A stretch of DNA of 64,000 bases. Source: Dastarcus helophoroides. Taxonomy: Eukaryota; Arthropoda; Insecta; Coleoptera; Bothrideridae. This document shows positions 1 through 11,865 of this stretch, one piece after another. The notes under the pieces are model-generated. The model was not told the DNA's origin, searched no databases, and saw only the letters and a list, made by a program, of their open reading frames with translations. The translations under genes were made by a program, and so were the position numbers. Numbering within the stretch: the stretch's first letter is position 1; every line of letters begins with the position of its first letter. The stretch covers positions 498,501-562,500 of the forward strand of contig CM053331.1 of assembly GCA_028583605.1 (NCBI GenBank). Reading direction: 5' to 3'.

Positions 1-469
1 GCGCGTCTCACTTCGTTTTTATTACGGGAAAGTTTGGTACAATACGTAATACGAGTGTTTATTCACCGAAGAGAGTTGAATCATAAAATCTCTCCGTGCT
101 CCACAAGCAATAAAATATATACGATTATACAATAAAATTTTATTACTTCTCAGAGAAAAAAATAAGTTTTCATCTCTAATTGATCCTCGGACTCGCCGGC
201 TTTATCGCCGCCCCCTACTCTATCCCCTATCATTAAGCAAGGATTTTTACCAATAAGAATATCCACGAGTTTTAAAAATGGATTAATTTCAAGTGAATAC
301 GCAAATAATGACGGCTTGATGTTTTATTTAAAACGAAATTTGAACTGAATGCGCAAAATGCGTTTTAATTCAAACGACGGCTTAGTTCAACTATTTGGTC
401 CTCTGACATATGCGATGATGTCTAACTTTGGAAATTGTGTATAACGTAAAGATAAAATTATAGAAGAAA
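1..469. other. Unique AT-rich flank, no gene seen
   Basis: No open frame, splice pattern or repeat could be supported here. The sequence is AT-rich with a short GC-richer patch near 190-230 and leads into the 125-bp satellite. Confidence 0.5.
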
Positions 470-3400
470 AAGAAAATGTTACTGATGAAGTTTCCTTTTT
501 CATCGAAATTTTGACCATCAAAGGATTATTAAAATGAATCTATAAGTTAATGTTTGGATTTATAAGATGCAACTTGGAAAATTGTTCCACATGAAGACAA
601 CATTGTAGTGGAAAAAGAGAATATTACTAATGAATTTTCGTTTTTCATTGAGATTTTAAATGATTATTAAGATGGACTGATGAGATACAGCTTAGAAATA
701 TGTACCAGATGAAGGCAAAATTGTAGTGGAAAAAGACAATGTTACTAATGAACCTTCATTTTTGATTCAAATTTTGACCACCAAATGATTATTAAGATGG
801 ACTGATGAGATACAGCTTAGAAATATGTACCAGATGAAGGCAAAATTGTAGTGGAAAAAGACAATGTTACTAATGAACCTTCATTTTTGATTCAAATTTT
901 GACCACCAAATGATTATTAAGATGGACTGATGAGATACAGCTTAGAAATATGTACCAGATGAAGGCAAAATTGTAGTGGCAAAAGACAATGTTACTAATG
1001 AAACTTCATGTTTGATTAAAATTTTGACCACCAAATAATTAAGATAAATTGATAAGAAATTACTAGAAAAATAGTACCACACGAAGACAACATTATAGTG
1101 GAAAAAGACAATGTTACTGATGAACTTTCCTTTTTCATTGAAATTGTGGCCACCAAATGATTATTAAGATAATTTGATGAAGTATAGCTTGAGAAACGAT
1201 ACCACATGAAGACAACATTATAGTGGAAAAAGAAAGTATTACTGATGAACTTTCGATTATTATTGAAATTTGGACCACCAAATAAATTTTTGATTTTTGA
1301 TAAAAATTTTGAGTACCAAATGATTATTAAGATAAATTGATAAGAAAACGGTACCACATGAAGACAACATTAGAGTGGAAAAAGACAATGTTACTGATAA
1401 ACTTTCAATTTTCATTGAAATTTTGACCACCAAACGATTATTAAGATAAATCGATAAGGTACGGCCTGAAAAACAGAACCACATGAAGGCAACATTATGG
1501 TGGAAAAAGAAAGCATTACTGATGAACTTTGGTTTTTGATAAAAATTTTGAGCACCAAATGATTATTAAGATAAATCGATAGGGTACGACTTGAAAAACA
1601 GTACCACATGAAGACAACATTATAGTGGAAAAAGAAAGTATTACTGATGAACTTTGGTTTTTGATTAAAAGTTTGACCACCAAATAATTATTAAGATAAA
1701 TTAATAAGGCACAACTAGAAAAACAGTACCACATGAAGACAACATTATAGTGGAAAAAGAAAGTGTTACTGATGAACTTACCTTTTTCATTGAAATTTTG
1801 GCCACCAAATGATTATTAAGAAAAATTGATAAGTTATAGTTTGAAAAACAGTACCACATGAAGACAACATTATAGTGGAAAAAGAAAGTATTACTGATGA
1901 GCTTTGGGTTTTGATAAAAATTTTGACCACCAAACGATTATTAAGATAGATCCATAGGGAACAGCCTGAAAAACAGTACCACATGAAGACAATGTTACGA
2001 TGGAAAAAGACAATATTACTGATGAACTTTCGTTTTTGATTAAAATTTTGACCACCAAATGATTATTAAGATAAATCGATAAGGTACGGCTAGAAAAACA
2101 GTACCACATGAAGACAACATTATAGTGGAAAAAGAAAGTATTACTGATGAACTTTGGGTTTTGATAAAAATTTTGACCACCAAACGATTATTAAGATGAA
2201 TCCATAAGGTACAGCTTGGAAAAATGTACCACATGAAGATAACGTTATAACGGAAAAAGACAATGTTACTGATGAACTTTCGTTTTTCATTAAAATGTTG
2301 ACCACCAAATGATTATTAAGATAATTTGATAAGGTATAGCTTGAGAAACGATACCACATGAAGACAATATTATAGTGGAAAAGGAAAGTATTACTGATGA
2401 ACTTTAGATTTTCATTAAAATTTTGACCACCAAATGATTATTAAGAAAAATTGATAAGTTATAGCTTGAAAAACAGTACCACATGAAGACAACATTATAG
2501 TGGAAAAAGAAAGTATTACTGATGAACTTTCGATTTTCATTAAAATTTTGACCACCAAATGATTATTAAGAAAAATTGATAAGTTATAGCTTGAAAAACA
2601 GTACCACATGAAGACAACATTATAGTGGAAAAAGAAAGTATTACTGATGAACTTTCGATTTTCATTAAAATTTTGACCACCAAATGATTATTAAGAAAAA
2701 TTGATAAGTTATAGCTTGAAAAACAGTACCACATGAAGACAACATTATAGTGGAAAAAGAAAGTATTACTGATGAACTTTGGGTTTTGATAAAAATTTTG
2801 ACCACCAAACGATTATTAAGATGGATCCATAAGGTACAGCTTGGAAAAATGTACCACATGAAGATAACGTTATAATGGAAAAAGACAATGTTACTGATGA
2901 ACTTTTGTTTTAAATTAAAATTTTGACCACCAAATGATTATTAAGATAAATCGATAAGGTACGGTTAGAAAAACAGTACCACATGAAGACAACATTATAG
3001 TGGAAAAAGAAAGTATTACTGATGAACTTTGGGTTTTGATAAAAATTTTGACCACCAAACGATTATTAAGATGGATCCATAGGGAACAGCCTGAAAAACA
3101 GTACCACATGAAGACAATGTTATAATGGAAAAAGACAATGTTACTGATGAACTTTCGTTTTTCATTAAAATTTTGACCACCAAATGATTATTAAGATAAT
3201 TTGATAAGGTATAGCTTGAGAAACGGTACCACATGAAGACAACATTATAGTGGAAAAAGAAAGTATTACTGATGAACTTTCGATTTTCATTGAAATTTTG
3301 ACCACCAAATGATTATTAAGAAAAAATAATAAGTTATAGCTTGAAAAACAGTACCACATGAAGACAACATTATAGTGGAAAAAGAAAGTATTACTGATGA

Positions 3401-4740
3401 ACTTTGGGTTTTGATAAAAATTTTGACCACCAAACGATTATTAAGATGGATCCATTGGGAACAGTCTGAAAAACAGTACCACATGAAGACAATGTTATAA
3501 TGGAAAAAGACAATGTTACTGATGAACTTTCGTTTTAAATTAAAATTTTGACCACCAAATGATTATTAAGATAAATCGATAAGGTACGGTTAGAAAAACA
3601 GTACCACATGAAGACAACATTATAGTGGAAAAAGAAAGTATTACTGATGAACTTTGGGTTTTGATAAAAATTTTGTCCACCAAACGATTATTAAGCTGGA
3701 TCTATAAGGTATAGCTTGGAAAAATGTACCACATGAAGATAACGTTATAACGGAAAAAGACAATGTTACTGATGAACTTTCCTTTTTCATTGAAATTTTG
3801 AACACCAAATAATTATTAAGATAATTTGATAAAGTATAGCTCGAGAAACGGTACCACATGAAGACAACATTATAGTGGAAAAAGAAAGTATTACTGATGA
3901 ACTTTCGACTTTCATTGAAATTTTGACCACCAAATGATTATTAAGATAAATTGATAAGGCATAGCTTGAACAACAGTACCACATGAAGACAACGTTATAG
4001 TGGAAAAAGAAAACATTTCTGATGAACTTTCAATTTTCATTGAAATTTTGACCACCAAACGATTATTAAGATGGATCCATAGGGAACAGCCTGAAAAACA
4101 ATACCGCATGAAGACAATGTTACAATGGAAAAAGGCAATGTTACTGATGAACTTTCGTTTTTGATTTAAATTTTGACCACCAAATGATTATTAAGATAAA
4201 TCGATAAGGTACGGCTAGAAAAACAGTACCACATGAAGACAACATTATAGTGGAAAAAGAAAGTCTTACTGATGAACTTTGGGTTTTGATAAAAATTTTG
4301 ACCACCAAACGATTATTAAGATGGATCCATTAGGTACAGCTTGGTCAAAGGTACAACATGAAGACAAAATTATAGTGGAAAAATAAAATATTATTGATGA
4401 ACTTTTCCTTTCATTGAAATTTTGACAGTCATAAGCATCGGTGAGTATGAAGAATGATTACCACGAAGCGAAAGATTACCACGAAGATATCGTATTTAGT
4501 TTCGGATAAAGCGATTCAATTTCAGACGAAATGATTCAGTTTTAGATGAAACGATTCAGTTTCAGACGAAACGATTCAATTTTAAACGAAGCATCTTATC
4601 AGTTCTTCAGATCAGATTATTCAATCGATTAGGTACAATTTTCCTAGTATGAAGACAAAGCTATGGTGGAAAAATAAAGTATTACTGATCAATTTCAGTT
4701 TCTCACTGAAATTTTAATCTCCAAGAGCACCTGTGAGTAT
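470..4740. repeat. 125-bp tandem satellite array
   Basis: A unit of about 125 bp repeats roughly 30 times. Landmarks recur every 125 bp, such as TACCACATGAAGACAACATT, TGGAAAAAGA, ACTGATGAACTTT, TTTTGACCACCAAA and GATTATTAAGAT. The phase is exact between about 1480 and 4360; the edges (470-1000 and 4380-4740) are diverged and partly truncated. Two unit subtypes are visible, one with ACAACATTATAGTGG then GAAAGTATTAC, the other with ACAATGTTATAATGG then GACAATGTTAC. They alternate in parts of the array. Many overlapping short open frames of 64-72 codons arise only because 125 is not a multiple of 3 and each unit lacks stops in one minus-strand frame; I do not regard them as genes. Confidence 0.95.
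4504..4590. repeat. Short 18-20-bp imperfect repeat inside the satellite edge
   Basis: Four to five imperfect copies of GATTCAGTTTCAGACGAAA-like units lie between diverged 125-bp units, so this small array interrupts the satellite edge. Confidence 0.6.
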
Positions 4741-5324
4741 TTAAAGTGAACAAACTTAACTAAATACACAACATCTTGTAAGTATATGTAACTTTCTGAT
4801 TATGTTACTGATTATGTTATGATAAAAGTTATACAGCGTCAAGGTATTTAACGTTAATCAAATCAGAAATAAAACACCATCAAAGTAAATAAATAAAGAC
4901 GGTTATGTGAAATACAACCAACAATTTAAAACTCCAAACGTGTACTCGTCGTTCGACAGAGGAAATCGCCTGGGGGGAATTTTTTTTCAACCCGTCGATT
5001 AAAATACAACAAAACCACGACCCTCCATAATTCGATCCGTCCAAGTACATCAAAAGCTCGATTATAAAGCACCAAAATCGGCCGCTATACGCGTACTCTT
5101 CGAGCGAAACAAAGATCGCACAACCGTCTTATGTAATATTGGCACTAGAAGCTGTTTTGTTCGCGAACCAGTTCCGAGAAACCCCTCTAGGAAGTTAAAA
5201 TAAATGTCTAACAATAGGATTAGCGCTCCGGAGCGAAATATGCGGGTTTTGAAATTATACATTTCCTCCGTCGGTGTCGATTCGAAGGCGAATTCGCGAT
5301 AGCTGCGATAACATGGACGTCTAA
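4741..5324. other. Unique spacer upstream of the tRNA gene
   Basis: AT-rich, becoming GC-richer from about 5040 toward the tRNA. A 66-codon minus-strand open frame here has no recognisable content and no splice or promoter support. No other feature seen. Confidence 0.4.
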
Positions 5325-5397
5325 GCCCGGCTAGCTCAGTCGGTAGAGCATGAGACTCTTAATCTCAGGGTCGTGGGTTCGAGCCCCACGTTGGGCG
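5325..5397 (+). tRNA. tRNA-Lys (anticodon CTT)
   Basis: A 73-nt intronless tRNA. The acceptor stem GCCCGGC pairs with GTTGGGC (two G-U pairs), leaving G as discriminator base. The D arm carries the A-box TAGCTCAGTCGG. The anticodon stem TGAGA/TCTCA closes the loop CTCTTAA, so the anticodon is CTT at 5358-5360. The T arm has GTTCGAGCC, the B-box. No CCA is encoded, as expected for a eukaryotic nuclear gene. It decodes AAG lysine codons in cytoplasmic translation and would be transcribed by RNA polymerase III from its internal boxes. All conserved positions look intact, so it is probably functional rather than a tRNA-derived SINE. Confidence 0.97.
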
Positions 5398-5401
5398 CTA
5401 C

Positions 5402-5406
5402 TTTTT
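5402..5406 (+). terminator. RNA polymerase III T-run terminator
   Basis: A run of five T lies four bases after the tRNA 3' end, the usual Pol III stop. Confidence 0.85.
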
Positions 5407-6550
5407 ATCCAAAATGATACTTGTCGACGAAATTGGCTCATTTTAGGATTATATTTGTGAACCTGATAAATAATAGAGCGTTTAGAGTAATTTGGTATGA
5501 TTAGAGTCGGCTAGAGGTGTTACCGTTGAGGTTAGGTGTAGGATTTGTACATTTATTTTTAAATCATTATTATAAATAGGTATTATGAAGGTTTTGTTTT
5601 ATTTTACAAAGAAAAAATAATTTTTTTAAAATTCTATTTACTTTAAACATTATTATTACGATTTTTTTAGAAAATTTTGTCGTCTTCCCAAATTTTTATA
5701 TTTACCTTTCTCGCAAATTTTAACTTTTTTCAAAATTTTCCATTTTTAAAATTTCGACTTTTTGGGGAATTTTTCTCAATATTATGACTGAAAGTTTTGA
5801 TCCCTTTTTTCACTTTTTAAAAATATCTTCTTTTTTCAAAATTTCGTTTTTTTTAAGTTCCCACTTTTTACAAGTTTTTAAAAAAATGTATATTTCAAGT
5901 CGGTGAAACTTTCTGAAAAACAGATTAAATTATTAACTATTTAATCACAAAATTCCAATTTTCCATTTTTAACTTAAATATTCTAGTTTTTATCAATCAA
6001 AATGCCTAATTTAAATACAAAATGTTTTTGTTTTGAATTTGACTTAAATTTTCTTAAATCTTCGATTTGTTTTTGATAAAATCTGGATTAAATTCAAAAT
6101 TTATTGTAATTTTGAGTTTTCCTATAGTTGAGATTTCTACTTCCTGCATTTACCCCCTAAATCTGCTTACGTAACACTTGAATGTTACTTCTTTAAATTT
6201 CTTTGAAAAAAATGACTACTTTTGTTTAAATGTGGTTCCAAGTGTTTCTAAAATTTGTAATTTGTTTGAAAATTTATTTCGAATTAAAGAAAAAATCTAT
6301 TTCGAAATTAAGTGCTTTTGTTTACAAAAATTACCACATTCATCGTCATTATGATTTCGGTTTGTTTTTCAATTTTCTATTTTTTTCGTTAGACTATATT
6401 ACTAAAAATAAACTTGTTTATATTTTGATTATTCTTCTTTTTAGACTCCTATTGATCGGAAATATTACCAGTATCAAATTCATTTTAAAAAATGAAATTG
6501 ATAATCTCGTTAGTTTTCTTTTAATTTTTGAATTCCTTGTTCGCGAGATT
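5407..6550. repeat. AT-rich low-complexity tract
   Basis: Unique AT-rich DNA to about 5590, then a degenerate tract built from T-runs and AAATTTCGACTTTTT-like words. It is one of several such tracts in the window. The 111-codon plus-strand frame at 6230-6565 is F/L/I/K-rich low-complexity translation and not a credible gene. Confidence 0.6.
6436..6470 (-). mobile_element. Possible tail fragment of hairpin element family 1
   Basis: Read on the minus strand, TAATATTTCCGATCAATAGG and the following bases match the 3' tail of the family-1 hairpin elements (compare 16091-16115) with a few differences. No arm is attached. Confidence 0.35.
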
Positions 6551-6579
6551 CGATGTAATCGGTGAGTCTGGGAGCGTAC

Positions 6580-6907
6580 CTTGTTTGACAGCGACCGCAG
6601 AGGAGGTAACTCCGGTCGCGGGAGGCGACAGAAGCACGGGCGTCGACGAGGAGGACGAAGACGCGGGGCTGCCGGCGGCCGGCGGCAGGGCGAGATGCAG
6701 CGCTCCCAGCGTCTGGGGCGGCGGCGAGCTCGCCGACGTCGACCCGACCGAGCCCGGATCGCTGAACCCCTGCGTGCTGCTGTCTTCCGGCGTATCGAAG
6801 AAACTCAAATTGAACTCGGAACCGACATCGAACGACACCTCCGGCGTAATTTTATCGGGCGACGGCAGATTCCCGTTGAGCGACTGTTCTATTTTGAACA
6901 CGTCCAT
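6580..6907 (-). CDS. Candidate N-terminal coding exon of a transcription-factor-like protein
   Basis: The ATG at 6907 sits in a strong Kozak context (GACC ATG G) and opens a 109-codon frame beginning MDVFKIEQSLNGNLPSPDK. An acidic/hydrophobic stretch follows (SEFNLSFFDTPEDS), then Ser/Pro/Ala-rich linkers. The frame reaches a good donor, CAAG|GTACGC, at 6580/6579, ending in phase 1. The composition resembles a transcription-factor transactivation region, and the exon lies in a GC-rich island unlike its AT-rich surroundings. The rest of the gene would lie beyond the left edge. If translation ran past the donor it would read GTLPDSP, which I recall from the N-terminal part of MYRF-family membrane-bound transcription factors; the strong donor argues against using those codons, so this family assignment is only a hint. 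The frame stays open upstream of the ATG to about 7080. Confidence 0.45.
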
Positions 6908-7325
6908 GGTCACGTCATGTCGCCGCGGCGGCCGACCCGCCGCCACGTGATTCTCACCACCAGGTCCTCCTCCCGAGAGGCATCGACATCGCACTCGTGG
7001 TCGTATAAATCCCGTACTAATGCTCTCGCTGCTGGGTACCAGAGGAGCCCAGGTAAGAGTGGAGGGACGTGGTGTGGTTCATTGACCGCTGCCACCGGTG
7101 CAAGAGGAGGAGGAGAGAGCGCCCAAATCACGATAAGAATGCAAATCTGCTTATCTCTCGCGCTACAGCCCGGAGTGGACCGCCGCCGAATCGGCCGGAG
7201 GTGCATCGCGCTCTTGCTCGATGTCGGGGGACGTGGACGTCTTCCTCGTAGCCCGCATCTCGCCGCCCGTTACGTCACACGTTACATTACACGGCGTCTA
7301 TTCTCGACCGATCCCATTTAAATGT
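6908..7325 (-). promoter_or_regulatory. GC-rich candidate promoter and 5' region
   Basis: About 400 bp of CpG-rich DNA immediately upstream, on the minus strand, of the candidate ATG at 6907, flanked on both sides by very AT-rich sequence. It contains a CRE/ATF-like word TTACGTCA at 7270-7277. A plus-strand TATAAA at 7004-7009 and a plus-strand donor-like CAG|GTAAGAGT near 7051 mean transcription in the other direction cannot be excluded. Promoter status is inferred from composition and position. Confidence 0.35.
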
Positions 7326-8300
7326 CAAATAAATAGCGATGTTTAGAATTCCTTCCTCTCGAACTCTCGAGTATCTCCTCCGTTTTTCTTTGAGGAATCC
7401 AACTCTCGCGCTCCTAACAAATTTCCATTACTCGAATCTGAAGATCCATAAAGAGAAATTTGACGAATTTCTCTGCTTGAAACTACTTCTTTTTCCAATT
7501 TGGTGTATTTTTCAAATTTCGCAACTTTTCCCAAATTCGTCTTTTTATCGAAATTTCTACTTTTTTCTCGAAATTCGTCTTTTTATAAAATTTCGATTCA
7601 TCCTCGAAAATCGACTTTTTTTTTATTTGACTTTTCTCGTTAAATTTTTTTGAGTTTCAACCATTTTATTCGAAATTTCGACTTTTTTTAAATGTCTACA
7701 GTTTTCTTCAAATTTCAACTTTTTTTTCAGAACATTTTTATTAAAACTGGGCCTTTTTTGACAATTTTATCTTATTTTAAAATCGACTTTTCTTAAATTT
7801 CGAAACCCTTCTTCAAAATTCGTATTTTTTCTTCAAAGTTTTGATTTCTATCTCAAAATTCTCTTATTTTTTTTGAAAATTTGGGATTTTTCCTTAAAAT
7901 TAGTCTTTTTATTGGATTTGGACTTATTTAAAATGCGTATTTATTTCAAAATTTTCACTACAGTTTCATGAAAATTCGATTTTTTTTTAAATTTTGTTTT
8001 TTCTGGGAAGTTTAGATTTTTTTTATTTTGAAATCTACTTTCCTAAAATTTTGAATCTTTTCTTCAAAATTCAATTTTTTTTTTCCAAAAGTTTGATTTC
8101 TATCTCAAAATTCTTTTGTTTATTTGAAAATTTGAACTTTTTTCTTAAAATTCGTTTTTTACTGAATTTGGGCTTTTTCAAAATTCGTATTTTTTTCAAA
8201 ATTCGTATTTTTTTCAAAATTTTCACCCCAATTGCATTAAAGTTCGGTTTTTTTCCAACTTTGTTCTTTTTTGATTTTTGATGTAAAGGTTTATTGTAGC
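7326..8300. repeat. Low-complexity TTTCGACTTTTT tract
   Basis: Imperfect repetition of 15-25-bp words such as AAAATTTCGACTTTTTT and AAAATTCGTATTTTT. This is the reverse complement of the GTCGAAATTTCGAG satellite seen elsewhere in the window. Frames of 60-104 codons here are Phe/Leu/Ile-rich translation of the repeat. Confidence 0.75.
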
Positions 8301-9175
8301 ACAAAATGTAAAATTTCGAAAAAAAAGTCCATGTCGAGGAAACTCAATTTATTGGATTAGATATTTGAGGTTAAATTTGATTGTAGGACAAAATTTGAAA
8401 TATCGAAAAAGAATCTATCTTGAGGAAAGCTTAGTTCATCAAATTAAATAACTTTTTACCTTCCAACGTTTTTCTTTAATTTCGAAATTAGTGACGAAAA
8501 ATCAGCTTTCAAATTTTGACTTTAACCTTAAAGTTTCGATCACAAACACAGAGGGACAAGTTCTATATTTCAATTTTTAAAGTAGATTACAAAACATATA
8601 CATTTTGATCAGTGGACAATTTTTTAATGCAGTACAACGTGTGGAAAGAATTTCCTAAAATTAACAACGCCATCTATGCACATTTTTAAAAAGCTCGCTC
8701 GACCATTGGTAATACATTATGCGGGTAAAATGGTTTGCATATTTGCTGGGGAAAAATCGAAAAAGGAAGTGCCATTATCATAAAACTAATCAAATCACAC
8801 TTAACTGAAATTTTATTCATGAATACGCTGAAATTCAAAATATAAATGCCTACTGGTCTAATTAAGTTAGCTTTATTTATTTATTTAGTCTAATGCTAGC
8901 GGCATACCTTCTCTATCTACCCGGCCGCAATAATTACGTGTCTAATTAGCTTTCTTATGCAATAAACCATTGACTTTTTATCCTTACCATTCCAGATTAC
9001 TAAATGGCTATAATCAAGTTAGTACTAAAATCCGGATTACTTCATAAATTATGTAACGTTGATGGGAAGCTGTTTCGTTGCCCTTTTCTCCGTAAACGTC
9101 CATCGTTCTTTCTTTTCGTCATTTTATTATTGGAAGCGCCAGAACAGTAATTTGGAAATTGTTAGCAATTGAGCG
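8301..9175. other. Unique AT-rich spacer
   Basis: Mostly non-repetitive AT-rich sequence with no supported exon, RNA gene or mobile element. Confidence 0.4.
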
Positions 9176-9356
9176 TCTACGGAGACTCTTTTTTCTGTAG
9201 AACTTCCAAGTTATGGAACTTGTTACCGAAAGGAATTTCCCCAAAAATTACAACCTATCTTTATTTAAGAAAGCGGTTCATCGCCATCTATCTTTGTCTC
9301 AGTGCTTTGAAAGCATAACGGGGTTACCTTTTGCGAGTGAATTAAACTTAAAAAAA
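9176..9356 (+). mobile_element. 5'-truncated non-LTR retrotransposon 3' end
   Basis: The frame at 9213 starts MELVTERNFPKNYNLSLFKK and continues with AVHRHLSL and ASELNLKK. This is the far C-terminal tail typical of the second open frame of insect non-LTR retrotransposons (a W-N-L-P then FP-x-NYNLxxFKxxVHRHL pattern, here degraded). It ends in TTAAACTTAAAAAAAA, an A-rich 3' tail. The same sequence recurs at 21487-21655 and, inverted and longer, at 33160-33660. It is a dead fragment without the reverse transcriptase domain. Confidence 0.75.
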
Positions 9357-9412
9357 ACTCCTCGTGAAGTGATCGAAACAAGAAAAAACATTACTCATAT
9401 TGTTAACAGATT

Positions 9413-9554
<142 letters not shown>

Positions 9555-9562
9555 CGTAGTCG

Positions 9563-9700
9563 GAGTCATAGGTTCCAGACGTTTATTGAATGTTTACAAG
9601 TAATTAGAAATGTAATATTCGATGCTTCCAGATAAGAGTGTTTCGGATAAGGCAACAATACCACTTTAGAGTTTGTTATAAGTAAGTGTTATGTCTTAAA
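9563..9700 (-). mobile_element. LTR-like fragment shared with 46902-47060
   Basis: GGTTCCAGACGT and GAATGTTTACAAGTAATTAG recur in the same order at 46902-46940. On the minus strand here an AATAAA polyadenylation signal is followed by CGTCTGGAACC, as in the R-U5 part of an LTR. Ends and internal sequence were not found, so the class is uncertain. Confidence 0.35.
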
Positions 9701-10850
9701 TTGTTAAGCTGTTACGTACAGCGTACTTAATCGTGCGAACCGAATTGAATCCTGAAACTGAAAGCGTAAGCCGCCGAAAAAACTTTATAAACAGCACGAA
9801 ATCTTGAACCAACTTTAAAAAATTGGGGCCAAACGATGAGTTTCTAAGACGTCGATCGAGTTCAGTCGATAGTACCGATCGCTGTTACTATGAATGAACG
9901 CGCAGGGTGAAAGCTTCCTCGGATCCTGCGGCATCGGCGCGCAATTAGGCGCCCGAGAGGACCTTCTTAGTACCAATTGCGGGGCCGAAGCCGGTGTGGC
10001 AGCATCTACACGTGTGTATACCTCTTGAGAAACGGAACCGGTTCTGTACAAAGTTCATTCACACTCACTCCCCGGCTCGTCTTTTACTTCATGAGCACAC
10101 AACGCTAATTATCTACCAATTCGTATTTACTACATCAATCTGCGCTCGATAACGTTTAACTATAACTCGCCCGACGTTACAAACGTTTTCGATTCGACGT
10201 CCACTTTTTTCGTCGTTTCCAAGCGCGTTTCCTCCGACGTCTTTCTCTCGGATTTAATATCGATCCCATTCGCGGCCATCGGGCGTGAATATTTGCATCT
10301 AAATCGAATGGGATGGAGGCCTGCGACAGAAAAAAGCGTTCTTATTTCTTCAATTTATTGGGAGCAGCCTCGAAATGTTTTGGAATGTTGCTTATCGATC
10401 GGTGGGGTATAAAGGGAACAGCAGATAAACGAGGTTCTGGAGTAGGGATGATTAACTTCAATGACACGAAAACCCAGACTGTTGTTTTTTCTAGGAAAAA
10501 GGGTTAATGGAACACATCCTCGTAGTTACTATAATCATCCTTCTAAGACTTAGTAATCTGTCTAACCTAGCACTATTTTTTTAAGAAAAATTGGTCCTTG
10601 ATCATTCCTTGGAAGTGGAAAGTGAAGTATTTCTTAGTTTAAAGAAGAAAACCCTTTTTTTGAAGGTGGGTTTAATTAAAGGTCATTCCGTCGAAGTGAT
10701 CATGAACCAAATCCGCCTTTAAATAAGGATTTTCCTTCTGGTTTGGAAGACGAATTTTGCGAAAAAACTCGATATTAAGACGCCAAGTTTCGAGACGAAC
10801 AAGTCGAAGTTGCCAAAGTCAGCGAACGAGCTAAAAAGTTGACATTTCGA
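9701..10850. other. Unique sequence with a GC-balanced patch
   Basis: 9820-10320 is GC-richer than its surroundings and holds an octamer-like ATTTGCAT near 10292. A 78-codon minus-strand frame (9815-10051) and a 64-codon plus-strand frame (10313-10507) were inspected; neither shows a recognised domain or convincing splice sites. It could be a non-coding exon or regulatory region. Confidence 0.3.
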
Positions 10851-11240
10851 GTGAAAGATCCAAATTTCTAGAAAGAAGTAGACGTTTAGAAAAATTCGAA
10901 ATTTCTTGGAGAAATTAGAACTTTTAGAAAAACAGTCGAAATTTGCGATCAAACTTTGGGGAAAACGAATTTTGAGAAAAAAAAACTTTAGGAAAACGAA
11001 TTTTGAGAAAAAAAAACTTTGAGAAAGATCGAATTTATAATAAATTTGGAAAATAAAGAGGGTAACTTCAAGAAAAAGGTCGAAATTTTAAAAAATTCGA
11101 AACTTCTCCGAGAAGGTCAAAATTTTAAGAAAAAAAAGTCGAATTTGCAAAGCAACATTAAAATTTCGCAAGAAATCGAGTTTCTAGAGAAAAGTTGCGA
11201 CCAAAATCAAAATAGATGGAATTTTGATATAAAAATCGAA
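10851..11240. repeat. Low-complexity GTCGAAATTT tract
   Basis: Degenerate words AAAGTCGAAATTT and GAAAAAAA, oriented opposite to the tract at 7326-8300. Confidence 0.7.
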
Positions 11241-11448
11241 TGTTTTTTTTTCAATTTATTTAACATTTCTTCGGCCCAGTTTGGAAATATTTAAATTTTT
11301 ATGATTTGTTGACAATTTTCTAAACAGTTTTTTAAAATTGTCAACAAACCATAAAAATTTAAATATTTCCAAACTGGGCCGAAGAAATGTTAAATAAATT
11401 GAAAAAAAAACATAATATTTCCGATCAATAAGAGAAGATATATGAAGA
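11241..11448 (+). mobile_element. Hairpin element family 1, copy A
   Basis: An inverted arm starting TGTTTTTTTTTTCAATTTA (read through to TGTCAACAAACC on the other arm) is followed by the complementary direct arm ending GGGCCGAAGAAATGTTAAAT. A one-sided tail, TAATATTTCCGATCAATAAG and on, closes it. Flanks ATAAAAATCGAA (11229-11240) and ATAAAAATAGAA (11449-11460) form a 12-bp target duplication with one mismatch. No coding capacity. Confidence 0.85.
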
Positions 11449-11460
11449 ATAAAAATAGAA

Positions 11461-11865
11461 ATTTCGAAATAAGACGAATTTGGAAAAAAGACAATTTGGA
11501 AAAAAGACGAATTCGGAAAAAAGACGAATTTTAAAACGGACGAATTTCGAAAAAAATCCGATGCGAGTAAAAGACGAATTTGAAAAAAAGACGAATTTCG
11601 AAAAAAGACGAATTTCGAAAAAAGACGAATTTGGGAAAAAGACGAATTTGGAAAAAAGACGAATTTGGAAAAAAGACGAATTTCGAGAAAAGACGAATTT
11701 CGAAAAACGACGAATTTTAAAAAGGACGAATTTCGAAAAAAATCCGATGCGAGTAAAAGACGAATTTTGAAGAAAAAGCGCTTTCTTACGTCAAACGAAT
11801 TAGCAAAAGTAAAGGAAGCAGAGTGGAAGGTGGAAATTTCTTGGAAAAAGTAAAACGTTTGCAAA
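11461..11865. repeat. GACGAATTTCGAAAAAA tandem tract
   Basis: About 17-19-bp imperfect units (GACGAATTTCGAAAAAA). A longer word around CCGATGCGAGTAAAAGACG appears twice 186 bp apart. Open frames on both strands are repeat translation. Confidence 0.85.

Noticed and set aside
1016..4109. A ladder of minus-strand frames of 64-72 codons starting MWYCFSS
   Set aside because: They recur every 125 bp with the satellite unit, overlap each other, and each crosses the unit border; no promoter or conservation argument.
6528..7321. Long plus-strand frames (140 and 246 codons) antisense to the candidate exon at 6580-6907
   Set aside because: GC-rich DNA keeps several frames open. The minus strand has the Kozak ATG, plausible peptide composition and donor; the plus-strand frames are Arg-rich and featureless. 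Plus-strand donor-like sites near 6561 and 7051 keep this slightly open.
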